Shown: positions 11,345 to 19,743, counted from the first letter of the stretch. The stretch is DNA of 64,000 nt from JAGNLV01 sp964612145 (GCA_964612145.1 CAZTBP010000006.1:131391-195390); one strand, 5' to 3'. Numbers and translations are program-made. Notes: a model not told the origin generated them from the letters alone.

Positions 11345-13150
11345 ATGACACCAACGGACAACCCGGCGTCGGTCGCGGAGCCGAAAAAGGGGAAAAATGC
11401 TGGCAAGGTCGCCTATTCTGACAACCCATTCATCTCAGGCCTCCCGGCCCACCTTAAGCAATTCATCGTCGACCAGAATTACGAGGCCTACACACCGGTC
11501 AACCATGCCGTCTGGCGATATGTCATGCGGCAAAACTTCGCCTTCCTGAAAGACTACGCGCACGAGGCGTATTCCGAGGGCCTCCGCAAAACCGGTATCG
11601 GCATCGACAAGATTCCTTCAATCGAAAATATGAACGAAATCCTCGGCAAAATCGGCTGGGCCGCAGTGCCGGTCGACGGTTTCATTCCGCCCGCCGCCTT
11701 TATGGAATTCCAGGCCTACCGCGTGCTGGTTATCGCAGCCGACATGCGCCAGATCAATCACATCGAGTACACCCCGGCACCCGATATCATCCATGAGGCC
11801 GCCGGCCACGCGCCTATCATCGCCGACCCCGAATACGCCGAGTACCTGCGCCGCATTGGCGAGATCGGCTCCAAAGCGATGTCGTCCAAAAAAGACTACG
11901 AACTGTATGAAGCCATCCGGCACCTCTCGATCCTCAAGGAACTCGATGATCCCGACCCGGCCGAGGTCGAAAAAGCCGAAAAGGATGTCGAGTACAAGCA
12001 GGACAACCTCGGTGATCCCTCGGAGATGGCCCGCCTGAGCCGCCTGCACTGGTGGACAGTCGAATACGGCCTCATCGGTGATCTGGAGAACCCCAAAATC
12101 TATGGCGCCGGTTTACTCTCCTCGATCGGCGAGTCGGCGAGCTGCCTCAAAGCTGATGTCAAAAAGATTCCATATAACCTCGACACCCAGAACTACGCCT
12201 TCGATATTACCACCAAACAACCCCACCTGTTTGTCACACCAAGCTTCCAGCATCTGATCGACGTGCTCGAGGAGTTTGCCGACTCAATGGCGCTTCGCGT
12301 CGGCGGCTGCGAGGGCCTCTCCAAGGCAATCGAATGTAAAGCAGTCTCGACCGCCGAGTATTCCTCCGGCCTCCAGGTCTCCGGCGTCTTCACCGACTGC
12401 CGCTGCCAAGGTAACTCGGAACAACCCTGGTTTATCAAAACCGAAGGCGAATCGCAGCTATCGGTCGACGGCAAGCAGCTTGAAAATCACGGCCCCGACT
12501 ACCACAAAGATGGCTTCAGCTCTCCGGTCGGCCGGGTCAAAGGTGAAAACAAGCCGCTTGAACAAATGACCGAAACGGATCTCTCCGACCGAGGGCTCAA
12601 AATCGGCGGCGAAGTCACCCTCGAGTTTGAAAGCGGCGTCACAGTCAATGGGCAGCTCGACTCCACGACCTACCACAAGAACAAGCTCATCCTTATGACC
12701 TTCAGCAACTGCACCGTCACAGCCGGCGACCAAACCCTTTTCCAGCCTGACTGGGGCGTGTTTGATATGGCCGTCGGTGAGAAGATCACATCCGTCTTCG
12801 CCGGAGCCGCCGACAGATCAGCCTACCAGCATCCTTCACTCGTCGCCAAAGAACGCACCGTCAAAGTCGACTACGACGACAAGACCCGCGCCCTTTTCGG
12901 TCTGTATCAGAAGATTCGTGACATCCGCGACGGCAAGGCCAATGAAAGCGATCTCCCCGGTATCTGGGCGACGATCAGGGCCGAATACCCCAACGAATGG
13001 CTGGCGCCGCTGGATATTCTCGAAATCCTTACCGAGAAGAATATCCATCAGGACACTGCCAACGAAATCCGCGAGTACTTAGAAAAGAAAGCCGAGACCG
13101 ACAAAGAACTGACCAAGTTGATCAACGACGGTCTCACGCTGTTGAAATAG
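11345..13150 (+). CDS. phhA: Phenylalanine 4-hydroxylase, long form
   Basis: A pterin-dependent aromatic amino acid hydroxylase converting phenylalanine to tyrosine. The catalytic domain occupies about residues 25-350, with the iron ligands H150 and H155 in IIHEAAGHAPII and E240 in WWTVEYGLIG. An N-terminal regulatory ACT domain is absent. A C-terminal region of about 220 residues (380-601) has no domain I recognise; long hydroxylases of this form occur in Bacteroidetes-like genomes. AAAGGGG precedes the ATG. A 217-base gap separates it from the synthetase, so it may have its own promoter. The pterin dehydratase gene follows after 19 bases. Confidence 0.93.
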   Translation: MTPTDNPASVAEPKKGKNAGKVAYSDNPFISGLPAHLKQFIVDQNYEAYTPVNHAVWRYVMRQNFAFLKDYAHEAYSEGLRKTGIGIDKIPSIENMNEILGKIGWAAVPVDGFIPPAAFMEFQAYRVLVIAADMRQINHIEYTPAPDIIHEAAGHAPIIADPEYAEYLRRIGEIGSKAMSSKKDYELYEAIRHLSILKELDDPDPAEVEKAEKDVEYKQDNLGDPSEMARLSRLHWWTVEYGLIGDLENPKIYGAGLLSSIGESASCLKADVKKIPYNLDTQNYAFDITTKQPHLFVTPSFQHLIDVLEEFADSMALRVGGCEGLSKAIECKAVSTAEYSSGLQVSGVFTDCRCQGNSEQPWFIKTEGESQLSVDGKQLENHGPDYHKDGFSSPVGRVKGENKPLEQMTETDLSDRGLKIGGEVTLEFESGVTVNGQLDSTTYHKNKLILMTFSNCTVTAGDQTLFQPDWGVFDMAVGEKITSVFAGAADRSAYQHPSLVAKERTVKVDYDDKTRALFGLYQKIRDIRDGKANESDLPGIWATIRAEYPNEWLAPLDILEILTEKNIHQDTANEIREYLEKKAETDKELTKLINDGLTLLK

Positions 13151-13169
13151 ACAAAGGATTGTTACTGTT

Positions 13170-13508
13170 ATGGCTGATAATCTGACTCAGAAAAAATGTG
13201 CACCGTGCGAAGGCGGCGTTGACCCCATGACCCGCGAGGACTTCGAACCATACCTCGACCAAGTCAGCCAGTGGGATATCGTCGAGAACGACAAGAAGAT
13301 CGAACGCAACTTCCAGTTCAAGGACTTCCCGCAGGCACTTGAATTCGTCAACAAAGTCGGCGACATCGCCGAAGACGAGGGCCACCATCCCGACATCTTC
13401 ATCCACAGCTGGAACAACGTGAAGATCAGCCTCTGGACCCACGCTATCGGCGGCCTTTCGATCAACGACTTCATCGTCGCCACCAAAGTCGACAAGGTCA
13501 AAGTCTAA
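13170..13508 (+). CDS. phhB: 4a-hydroxytetrahydrobiopterin dehydratase
   Basis: Dehydrates the 4a-carbinolamine formed by phenylalanine hydroxylase so that the pterin cofactor can be recycled. The 112-residue protein has the family fingerprint: EDEGHHPDIFI with H72 and H73, and SLWTHAIGGLSINDF with H91. Its position directly behind phhA matches its function. A strong terminator follows at 13630-13663. Identification is secure. Confidence 0.95.
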   Translation: MADNLTQKKCAPCEGGVDPMTREDFEPYLDQVSQWDIVENDKKIERNFQFKDFPQALEFVNKVGDIAEDEGHHPDIFIHSWNNVKISLWTHAIGGLSINDFIVATKVDKVKV

Positions 13509-13576
13509 CGAAGTTGTCTTACTATAATGAATATGTCTTGATGTTACGAAATGAATGCAGTGTAACGAAGACGTAG

Positions 13577-13599
13577 CCCACGCACCTTCGGTGCGTGGG
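13577..13599. repeat. GC-rich palindrome with a CUUCG-type loop
   Basis: CCCACGCAC (13577-13585) pairs perfectly with GTGCGTGGG (13591-13599) around CTTCG. There is no T tract, so it is not itself a standard terminator. It may be a dispersed intergenic palindrome or an mRNA-stabilising hairpin; no second copy was seen in this window. Confidence 0.4.
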
Positions 13600-13629
13600 G
13601 CCACTTCCTACATAGGCCAGGAGCCGCAG

Positions 13630-13663
13630 GGCAGAACTCTTCAGCAGTTCTGCCTCCTTCTTT
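13630..13663 (+). terminator. Rho-independent terminator of the aromatic degradation operon
   Basis: GGCAGAACT (13630-13638) and AGTTCTGCC (13646-13654) form a perfect nine-base stem with a seven-base loop, followed by TCCTTCTTT. It lies between the convergent phhB and SDR genes. Confidence 0.8.
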
Positions 13664-13717
13664 GACGGATACCTTTTTCTAACTGCGTCCAGACCCGCCC
13701 CGGTATCAAACGCAACA

Positions 13718-14410
13718 CTACAAATTCCCGCCTAAATTCCCCACGCTGATACTATCCACTAACACCCCCGACGGCCGGTCCAGCGCATACGCGATCGACT
13801 CGGCAACCTCGCGCGGATCCAGCATCCCCTCACGGTTCCACTCCCCCGGGACTTCATCCCACAAATCGGTCGCGGTTGCCGCCGGATAAATATCAATCAC
13901 CCGTATCCCGCGCGGACGCATCTCCTCCCGAAGTATTCGCGAGAACCCCTCCAGCGCCGCCTTGCTCGCCGTGTACGCCGACCATTCCGGGAACGACACC
14001 TTGCACGCCACCGACAGCAGGTTCACAATCGCCGCCCCCTCCCCCATTTTGCCCATCAGCTTTTGCGTAAGCATGAACGGCGCCGTGAGATTCACCGCCA
14101 TCGTCTGCTCCCACGCCTCGAGCGTGAGCTTCTCCACCGCCGCCACGTTGGACAAACCGGCATTGTTCACGAGGACATCCAGCGACTCACCGCTCACCCC
14201 TGCCGCCAGCGCTTCGATCCCGGATTTCGTTGTCAGGTCGCCTACAATCAACTCCGGCCGTCCGCCTGCACTCTGAACCAGCTCCGCCGTCTTGCGCAGC
14301 GCCTCTTCATCACGACCGTTCAAAATCAAACGGCGCCCCGAGGCGGCCAGCCGCACCGCTGTCGCGCGGCCAATCCCGCGACTCGCACCCGTTACTACTA
14401 TCGTGTTCAT
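13718..14410 (-). CDS. SDR family oxidoreductase, candidate sepiapterin reductase
   Basis: A 230-residue classical short-chain dehydrogenase. The cofactor motif TGASRGIG is at 7-14, NNAG at 82-85, and the catalytic S133, Y146 and K150 lie in the usual S-x12-Y-x3-K spacing. It is the last gene after GTP cyclohydrolase I and the PTPS-like protein. Sepiapterin reductase, an SDR, performs the third step of tetrahydrobiopterin synthesis, so that is my context-based proposal. The motifs do not distinguish this from other SDRs such as a dihydropteridine reductase substitute. Confidence 0.8.
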   Translation of the reverse strand: MNTIVVTGASRGIGRATAVRLAASGRRLILNGRDEEALRKTAELVQSAGGRPELIVGDLTTKSGIEALAAGVSGESLDVLVNNAGLSNVAAVEKLTLEAWEQTMAVNLTAPFMLTQKLMGKMGEGAAIVNLLSVACKVSFPEWSAYTASKAALEGFSRILREEMRPRGIRVIDIYPAATATDLWDEVPGEWNREGMLDPREVAESIAYALDRPSGVLVDSISVGNLGGNL

Positions 14411-14433
14411 ACCTCTATCTCCGGGTTTTTGAT

Positions 14434-15663
14434 TTACGATTCCTCGACATTTCGCCGCAACGTAAACCGATTATTCGGTGTCTCCCACAGCCGCAGCCGA
14501 TACAGCGACTTCCCGATCCCATCCTCCACCCGCGGCCAGAGCATTATCACGATATTCTCACCCGTGCTCGGCGCATCGTTGAAATCGTCAGTATCCTCAT
14601 CGAGATGCTTCCATGCCCACGGTTCCAGCCCCTTGTCCACACCTGCCATCAGGTCCGTGAGCGGGAAAAGCGTCCCGCTTTGCTCATCGATCTCACCGTC
14701 AATCGCCGGTTCCACTATATACCGATGCCCATGCCCGGCCGGATTGTTACACTTCCCGTAAACCTCTTTGTTCTCAGCATCCGACAGCTTCGGGCTGTGA
14801 AGCCGATGCGCGGCTCGAAACTCCGATCGCATGCCCATCACCAGCCGCCCGTCCTTGAGACACTCGGCATAGAACCACGGGTTCTCCCACAGGCGGATCC
14901 GCTGTATCGGCAAACGGTTCGATAACCGCTCGAAAATGAAGGAGGCCAGCGACTCCGTCGTAATCGCCACTTTCTTCAACTCCGGCACGTCACTATTAAG
15001 ATTCCGGTGATCCAGCAGCTTGTGCAGCGACCCAAGCGCCTTCTGGCTCTCACTCGGCGCCACTATCATGCCATTTTTCGTATCAACTTCACCGTAAACA
15101 GTCGCCCGCAGATAATAGTGATGACCGTGTCCGGACTCATCCGCCGCACTCCCGAACAACCGCTTGTTCTCCTGCTCCGTCAGATGCGGCGACCACGTCC
15201 GCCGCGCCGCCGAGAACTGCAGTCCGTAATGACGCTCCACCCGCCCGTCGGCAATCACCGTCGCTCGCTCCTCCGGCGACACAATCAGGTGCACCGCCAC
15301 AAGATCCGCCGCCTCATTCTTGAAAAGCGGCGCGGCATCGGCCAACAGATGCCTCGCCACGTTTTCCGGCGTCGGCACGATTATATCAAACGGCTTCGTA
15401 TCGACATTGAGATACTTATGGTCGTACCGCTCGGACAGCAGCTTTTTGATTCGGTCCTTAATGACGGTAACATTAATGACCATCCCGTTCTTGTCGTCCA
15501 CATCGCCGTGGAAAACGAAGTATGCTTCAAAATTCCCGCCGTAACCGTGCTTTCCGCCGGCGGCCTGTCCGAAAAACTGCTCGTTTTCTTGCTGTGTCCA
15601 GCCCGGTTGAAAGTGTCGATATGAGAGTGAAATTTCGAATTTTTTGCTGATGGTCAAATACAT
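14434..15663 (-). CDS. Three-domain 6-pyruvoyltetrahydropterin synthase-like protein
   Basis: The 409-residue chain holds three T-fold PTPS/QueD domains (about 1-138, 143-268, 276-405), where the family normally has one of about 140. Domain 3 keeps the zinc histidines H286, H311 and H313 and the catalytic-type C305, but its Asp-His pair is replaced (A350, W351). Domains 1 and 2 keep Asp-His (D81/H82; D218/H219) but lost the cysteine (A34, A173) and the first zinc histidine (Y15, R154). Domain 1 also lost the HGH motif. The pterin-anchoring T-x-E or TE glutamates are present in all three (E100, E237, E369). Context with folE, an SDR and phenylalanine hydroxylase favours biopterin over queuosine synthesis. 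Confidence 0.88.
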   Translation of the reverse strand: MYLTISKKFEISLSYRHFQPGWTQQENEQFFGQAAGGKHGYGGNFEAYFVFHGDVDDKNGMVINVTVIKDRIKKLLSERYDHKYLNVDTKPFDIIVPTPENVARHLLADAAPLFKNEAADLVAVHLIVSPEERATVIADGRVERHYGLQFSAARRTWSPHLTEQENKRLFGSAADESGHGHHYYLRATVYGEVDTKNGMIVAPSESQKALGSLHKLLDHRNLNSDVPELKKVAITTESLASFIFERLSNRLPIQRIRLWENPWFYAECLKDGRLVMGMRSEFRAAHRLHSPKLSDAENKEVYGKCNNPAGHGHRYIVEPAIDGEIDEQSGTLFPLTDLMAGVDKGLEPWAWKHLDEDTDDFNDAPSTGENIVIMLWPRVEDGIGKSLYRLRLWETPNNRFTLRRNVEES

Positions 15664-15691
15664 AGTTCCCTCATCAGGTTAACAGGTCCTC

Positions 15692-16240
15692 CTACTTATT
15701 GATCAGGCTGAAGAACTCCGCTCGTGTCGCTGTATCGTCGTGGAACTCACCGGTGAGGTATGAGGTCGTCATTGTCGAGTTCTGCTTTTCCACCCCGCGC
15801 ATCATCATACATAAATGCTTGGCCTCGATCACAACGGCGGCTCCGTAACCGTCCGTGTACTGCTGAATTGTCTCCCCAATCTGCTTGGTCAGCTTCTCCT
15901 GAATCTGGAGCCGCCGCGCAAACGCATCGACCACCCGTGCCACTTTCGACAACCCCAGCACTTTTTTGTTCGGTATATACCCCACATGACACTTGCCGAT
16001 AAACGGCAGCAGGTGGTGCTCACACAACGAGTACAACTCGATATTGCGGACAACCACCATCTCCTGGGTGTCAGCCTCAAACAGCGCGTTGTTAATCAGC
16101 GCATCGATATCCTCACTGTATCCCTTGGTAAGAAATTCAAACGCCCGCGCAGCCCGGCGCGGCGTGTCCTTGAGACCATCACGGTCCGGGTTCTCACCAA
16201 TGAGTTCCAACAGCTCACGATACAACTTTTCAGTCGACAT
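15692..16240 (-). CDS. folE: GTP cyclohydrolase I
   Basis: Makes 7,8-dihydroneopterin triphosphate from GTP, the entry to folate and biopterin. The ATG at 16240 is preceded by AAGGAAAA and gives 182 residues; an upstream in-frame start adds residues foreign to the family. Zinc ligands C73 and H76 and catalytic H75 are in LCEHHLLPF, with C144 in KHLCMMMRG. SKVARVVDAFARRLQ-type and YLTGEFH segments are as expected. It is the first gene of a folE-PTPS-SDR operon with gaps of 28 and 23 bases. Confidence 0.96.
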   Translation of the reverse strand: MSTEKLYRELLELIGENPDRDGLKDTPRRAARAFEFLTKGYSEDIDALINNALFEADTQEMVVVRNIELYSLCEHHLLPFIGKCHVGYIPNKKVLGLSKVARVVDAFARRLQIQEKLTKQIGETIQQYTDGYGAAVVIEAKHLCMMMRGVEKQNSTMTTSYLTGEFHDDTATRAEFFSLINK

Positions 16241-16319
16241 AACGGTTTTCCTTATTTCACGATCATTTGTTGAACAAGACAAAGCGGGCAGAGTTTCGAT
16301 GGAGCCTGCCGTCGACGAT

Positions 16320-16348
16320 AGTATACGCCGCACTCGGTCAAGATACAA
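16320..16348 (-). promoter_or_regulatory. Promoter of the folE-PTPS-SDR operon
   Basis: Reading the minus strand, TTGTAT (16348-16343) and TATACT (16325-16320) are separated by exactly 17 bases. The pair sits in the 122-base gap between the methyltransferase stop and folE, so the pterin operon can be expressed independently. Confidence 0.55.
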
Positions 16349-16362
16349 TTGCAATCAGGGGT

Positions 16363-17367
16363 TCAAAGCGGACGCGACGGCAACCCGTCAACCTCGCGGA
16401 CCAGCGAACGTATGTGTTCCGGCGTCGTCCCACAGCATCCCCCGACTACATTAAGCAGTCCCGACTCGGCAATCTCTCGCATCGCCGAGGCAAACATCTC
16501 CGGATCATCCGGATAGATCCCGTTCTCATCCGGAATCCCCGCACTCGGATACAACGCCAAAGCCGTGCCCGTCAACGTTGTCAAATCCTGCAGCGGCTTC
16601 ACCATGCCAACGACGCCCCATCCGCAGTTAAACCCGATACAAAACGGTTCAAACTGCTCCGCAGTCGTGACAAAATCCCTGATCGATTCCCCGCCGAGAA
16701 GCCCCGTCCCCTCTTTATTCGGCGTCGCCGAAATCCACAGCGGAATCTCTGCGCCGGCCTCATGCAAAGCCGCCCCGACCGCCTCGCAGGCCGCCGCCAT
16801 TCCCGCCGTGTGAAACATGGTTTCCACCAGCAGGATATCCACGCCGCCTCTTATCAGCGCGCCCGCCTGCACCCGCCAGGCATCAATGAGGGTGTCTCTT
16901 TCAATATGACGGAACCCCGATGTCTCCTGCGTGTCAACATCAGACGGAACCGCATCAGTCGGACCAATCACACCCGCGATGAACACCCGACGGTCCGGAT
17001 CGTGCAACAGGTACTCATCGATCGTCCTGCGCGCGAGATCCGCCGCTTCCATATTCAGCCGCTCGACCAGCGCATCGGTCCCATACCGCACCTGCATGAC
17101 CCGATTCGAATTGAGCGTGTTGGTGCAGATAATATCCGCCCCCGCGTTGATGTACGCCCGATGAACCGTCTCGATAAGGTCCGGCCGCGTTAATGTGAGG
17201 AAATCAAAATTCCCTGACAGCGTTTTATCATGACCGGCCAATTCCTCCCCGCGGAACTCCTCCTCCGCGAGGTGATGCCCCTGCAGCACGGTCCCCATCG
17301 CACCATCAAGAATCAGCAGTTGCTCGTCAAGTGCCTTCTGCAGCAAACTTAGACTCGATGGAACCAT
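16363..17367 (-). CDS. Homocysteine S-methyltransferase domain protein (MetH N-terminal-like)
   Basis: A stand-alone zinc-dependent homocysteine-binding barrel of 334 residues. The zinc cysteines are C248 in GFNCGWG and C311/C312 in VGGCCGTTP. ILDGAMGT near the N-terminus and ALALYPSAGIPDENG resemble the first domain of cobalamin-dependent methionine synthase. The folate, cobalamin and reactivation modules of MetH are not encoded alongside. The ATG at 17367 has AGAGG at good spacing; a TTG six bases earlier is less likely. The methyl donor cannot be told from sequence: S-methylmethionine, betaine or a partner protein are options. Confidence 0.82.
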   Translation of the reverse strand: MVPSSLSLLQKALDEQLLILDGAMGTVLQGHHLAEEEFRGEELAGHDKTLSGNFDFLTLTRPDLIETVHRAYINAGADIICTNTLNSNRVMQVRYGTDALVERLNMEAADLARRTIDEYLLHDPDRRVFIAGVIGPTDAVPSDVDTQETSGFRHIERDTLIDAWRVQAGALIRGGVDILLVETMFHTAGMAAACEAVGAALHEAGAEIPLWISATPNKEGTGLLGGESIRDFVTTAEQFEPFCIGFNCGWGVVGMVKPLQDLTTLTGTALALYPSAGIPDENGIYPDDPEMFASAMREIAESGLLNVVGGCCGTTPEHIRSLVREVDGLPSRPL

Positions 17368-17391
17368 ACGCAACCTCTCAATCCAACAACC

Positions 17392-18555
17392 CTATTCCTG
17401 TAAATAGATCTCATTGGCCCGGCCAAGCGCAAGCCGTGTCAGAAACGGCCCCGAGGCTTCATAGATTATGACCGATGACAAAACCACGGTTTCAATCACC
17501 TGCCCCATCTCCGGGTAGAACTGCCGCACGGTTATCGCCATCCCTATCGCTACCCCGGCCTGGGGAAACAGCGCCAGCCCTAAATTGCTGACCACCTGCG
17601 GTTCCGCTCCGAACTTCTTTCCCGCAAGATAAGCCCCAATCATCTTCCCCACCGGCCGCGTCAGCAGATAGCCAAGCCCAAGCAATCCCAGATGTGCCAG
17701 CGACTGAATATGCAAACTCGCACCCGACAAAACGAAAAACGCGATGTAAAACGGCATCTCCGTCTGCCGCAGTTCCGCATAAACCAACCGGTGCATCATC
17801 GAAAGATTATTCGTCACCGCCCCGATTACCAGGCACACAAACAGGTACGATATCCCCAGTTCTTTTGCCAGCCCAATCCCCAGCAGCAATCCACCAATAA
17901 TGACCAGCAGTAGCTCCGATAGGTCATCGATCTTCTGCTCCCACAGCGTGATTAATCCGCCTACCAGTCCACCGACCACCAGCGCGCCGCCCAGCCCCTT
18001 GACAGCGTTCCAAACGACATCGGAAAGCACCTGCCCTTCCAGGTAGGCGAATAAATTAAAAAACATCGCAAACGACACGAGGCAAATGATGTTATTGAGC
18101 GCCACCACCGCCAGAAGCGTATCGGTCAACGGACCCCTTGCATAATACTCCCGAATGACCAGCAATGTCACCCCCGGAGCGGTCGCCATACTGATTGATC
18201 CCAGCACCAGCGAGATGGCATAATCACCGGTCAGCCACCACGTCACCCCGAATACCAGCACGAATGCCCCGGCACTCTCCGCCAGCGCGATATAAATGAC
18301 CTTCATCCCCATCGACCGCAAATGACCCAGCTCCACCTCGCCACCGATTGCAAAAAGAATCAGCCCAAGCGCAATATCATTGACAAGGTGAATATCAGCC
18401 AGCGTCGTGTCCGACAACAGACCTAACACCGACGGCCCGAAAATCAGGCCGGTGATCATATAGCCCGTCACCCGCGGCACCTTCAGCCTGTGAGACAGCT
18501 TGCCGCCAAGGAGTCCGATTAGTATGACAACGCCGACACTGAGGAGTTCGTACAT
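17392..18555 (-). CDS. Cation:proton antiporter, CPA2 family
   Basis: A polytopic membrane protein of 387 residues with the Na+/H+ exchanger fold. Hydrophobic segments run throughout, with characteristic GLIFGPSVLGLL, LFAIGGEVELGHL and GFLL-type motifs and a late helix ALFPQAGVAIGMA. It lacks the cytoplasmic TrkA-N domain found in KefB/KefC. Likely role is Na+ or K+ for H+ exchange at the inner membrane. It ends 24 bases before the homocysteine methyltransferase start, suggesting cotranscription, though no functional link is evident. Confidence 0.85.
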   Translation of the reverse strand: MYELLSVGVVILIGLLGGKLSHRLKVPRVTGYMITGLIFGPSVLGLLSDTTLADIHLVNDIALGLILFAIGGEVELGHLRSMGMKVIYIALAESAGAFVLVFGVTWWLTGDYAISLVLGSISMATAPGVTLLVIREYYARGPLTDTLLAVVALNNIICLVSFAMFFNLFAYLEGQVLSDVVWNAVKGLGGALVVGGLVGGLITLWEQKIDDLSELLLVIIGGLLLGIGLAKELGISYLFVCLVIGAVTNNLSMMHRLVYAELRQTEMPFYIAFFVLSGASLHIQSLAHLGLLGLGYLLTRPVGKMIGAYLAGKKFGAEPQVVSNLGLALFPQAGVAIGMAITVRQFYPEMGQVIETVVLSSVIIYEASGPFLTRLALGRANEIYLQE

Positions 18556-18685
18556 GGGCTTTCCCGGTAAATGATCGCGTCCGTCGTTCGACAGGCAATA
18601 TCCATTCCCTGCAACTGATTGTCAAATAAGAATCTGGCAGTGATGGAGTATGCTCACGACGGCTTCAGTAGTGCCGCACCTCGAC

Positions 18686-18723
18686 AAAAAAACAGGCGGA
18701 TCCGCCGATGGCGGACCCGCCTG
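18686..18723 (-). terminator. Strong rho-independent terminator
   Basis: On the minus strand CAGGCGGGTCCGCC and GGCGGATCCGCCTG form a 14-base stem with one G-T pair and an ATC loop (18723-18693), followed by seven T. It closes the decayed gene at 18736-19124. Confidence 0.85.
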
Positions 18724-18735
18724 TAGGGTGTGTAT

Positions 18736-19124
18736 TCAGAAGTCAACACGAAGCCCGCTGACCCAATACAGATCAGCGATTGGTGCTAACTGCCCGAACG
18801 AACCACCACCGTCTGCACTTCCTGACCAGGCACGTTATAGACAGCCAAACGCACATCCGAGGCCTTCGGCAACGCGAACGAGATCACCGTGGTCGGATCG
18901 AACGATACGAGGACCTTATTGCCCAAGGATTCAGTGTACATCAGGTTGATGTCATCCCACTTCGTTTTAGCTGGGAAAGCAGCCTCAGACACATCGGGCG
19001 CACCAGTACAGCAAATTTCGTGATGAACTTGAACAAACGCATGCTTATCTCCACTTGTGCGAACCTCTGAAAATCCCTTAATCTCTTGTTGCTTCTTGTG
19101 TTCTGTAAAGTCTGATGAGTACAC
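18736..19124 (-). pseudogene. Remnant of a secreted protein with a truncated sorting domain
   Basis: A GTG at 19124 with AGGGGA upstream opens a 112-codon frame ending at 18786. No signal peptide is visible. Its C-terminal part (VSFDPTTVISFALPKASD then VRLAVYNVPGQEVQ) is the first half of a type IX/FlgD-like C-terminal domain, cut off where the family would continue with the WDG and GVYFYR segments. In another minus-strand frame the DNA carries on to a tail LYWVSGLRVDF ending at 18736, typical of an outer-membrane protein C-terminus, just before the terminator. A frameshift or deletion derivative of a larger gene is the simplest reading; a short intact gene cannot be excluded. Confidence 0.5.
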
Positions 19125-19138
19125 TGTGACGTCCCCTG

Positions 19139-19179
19139 AAAAAAAAGAGACCGGGTCTGCTCAGGGCTGACCCGATCTC
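19139..19179 (-). terminator. Rho-independent terminator of the fasciclin gene
   Basis: On the minus strand GAGATCGGGTC and GACCCGGTCTC pair over eleven bases (one G-T) and are followed by eight T. It begins 12 bases after the fasciclin stop codon. Confidence 0.85.
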
Positions 19180-19191
19180 AGAGCACAACCA

Positions 19192-19743
19192 CTATTTCAG
19201 GTCAGGCATGATAACTTTGTCGATGACATGAATGACGCCGTTGGAAGCTGCAATATCAGCCTTCACAACCCTGGCGCCGTCAATCATAACCGTACCATCC
19301 TTAGTCTTGATAGACACGTTCTGGCCCTGAAGTGTCTCAGCCTTGTCCAGCTGCACCACATCTTGAGCCATCACGCTGCCCGCCACAACATGGTAGGTCA
19401 GGATAGCCGTCAGCTTTTCTTTATCCTTCAGCAGCGCTTCCACGGTGCCTTCCGGCAGAGCGGCAAAGGCATCATCGGTCGGAGCAAAGACCGTGAACGG
19501 GCCCTCGCCGGACAACACCTCAACCAGACCCGCCGCCTTCACAGCCGCAATCAGGGTAGTGAACTGCTCGGCGTTGACAGCCGTCTGCACGATATTTACA
19601 TCAGGCTTCGAAACGGCCGAAGCCTGCTGGACTTTCTCCTTCGTGCCGTGGGCAGCGGGCGAACTGCAATCATCGGCGCTAGCGCCGGTTCCAACGAGAG
19701 CCGCGATTGCTACGGCCGCAGTGAGAGTAGTAAGCTTTTTCAT
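19192..19743 (-). CDS. Secreted fasciclin-domain protein
   Basis: The 183-residue product has a signal peptide (1-23, ending ASA) and one fasciclin/beta-Ig-H3 domain (about 47-181). The domain shows GPFTVFAPTDDAFAALP, LTYHVVAG and the C-terminal GVIHVIDKVIMP. Such proteins are envelope or extracellular adhesion-type proteins. AGGGAAAGAG precedes the start. It is 66 bases downstream of the DUF378 gene on the same strand and has its own terminator. Confidence 0.9.
   Translation of the reverse strand: MKKLTTLTAAVAIAALVGTGASADDCSSPAAHGTKEKVQQASAVSKPDVNIVQTAVNAEQFTTLIAAVKAAGLVEVLSGEGPFTVFAPTDDAFAALPEGTVEALLKDKEKLTAILTYHVVAGSVMAQDVVQLDKAETLQGQNVSIKTKDGTVMIDGARVVKADIAASNGVIHVIDKVIMPDLK

Noticed and set aside
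13577..13599. tRNA-like or terminator structure
   Set aside because: A perfect hairpin exists, but there is no cloverleaf, acceptor end or T tract.
14434..15663. QueD of queuosine synthesis
   Set aside because: The domain family cannot separate QueD from PTPS, but no queC, queE or queF is nearby while phhA, phhB, folE and an SDR are.
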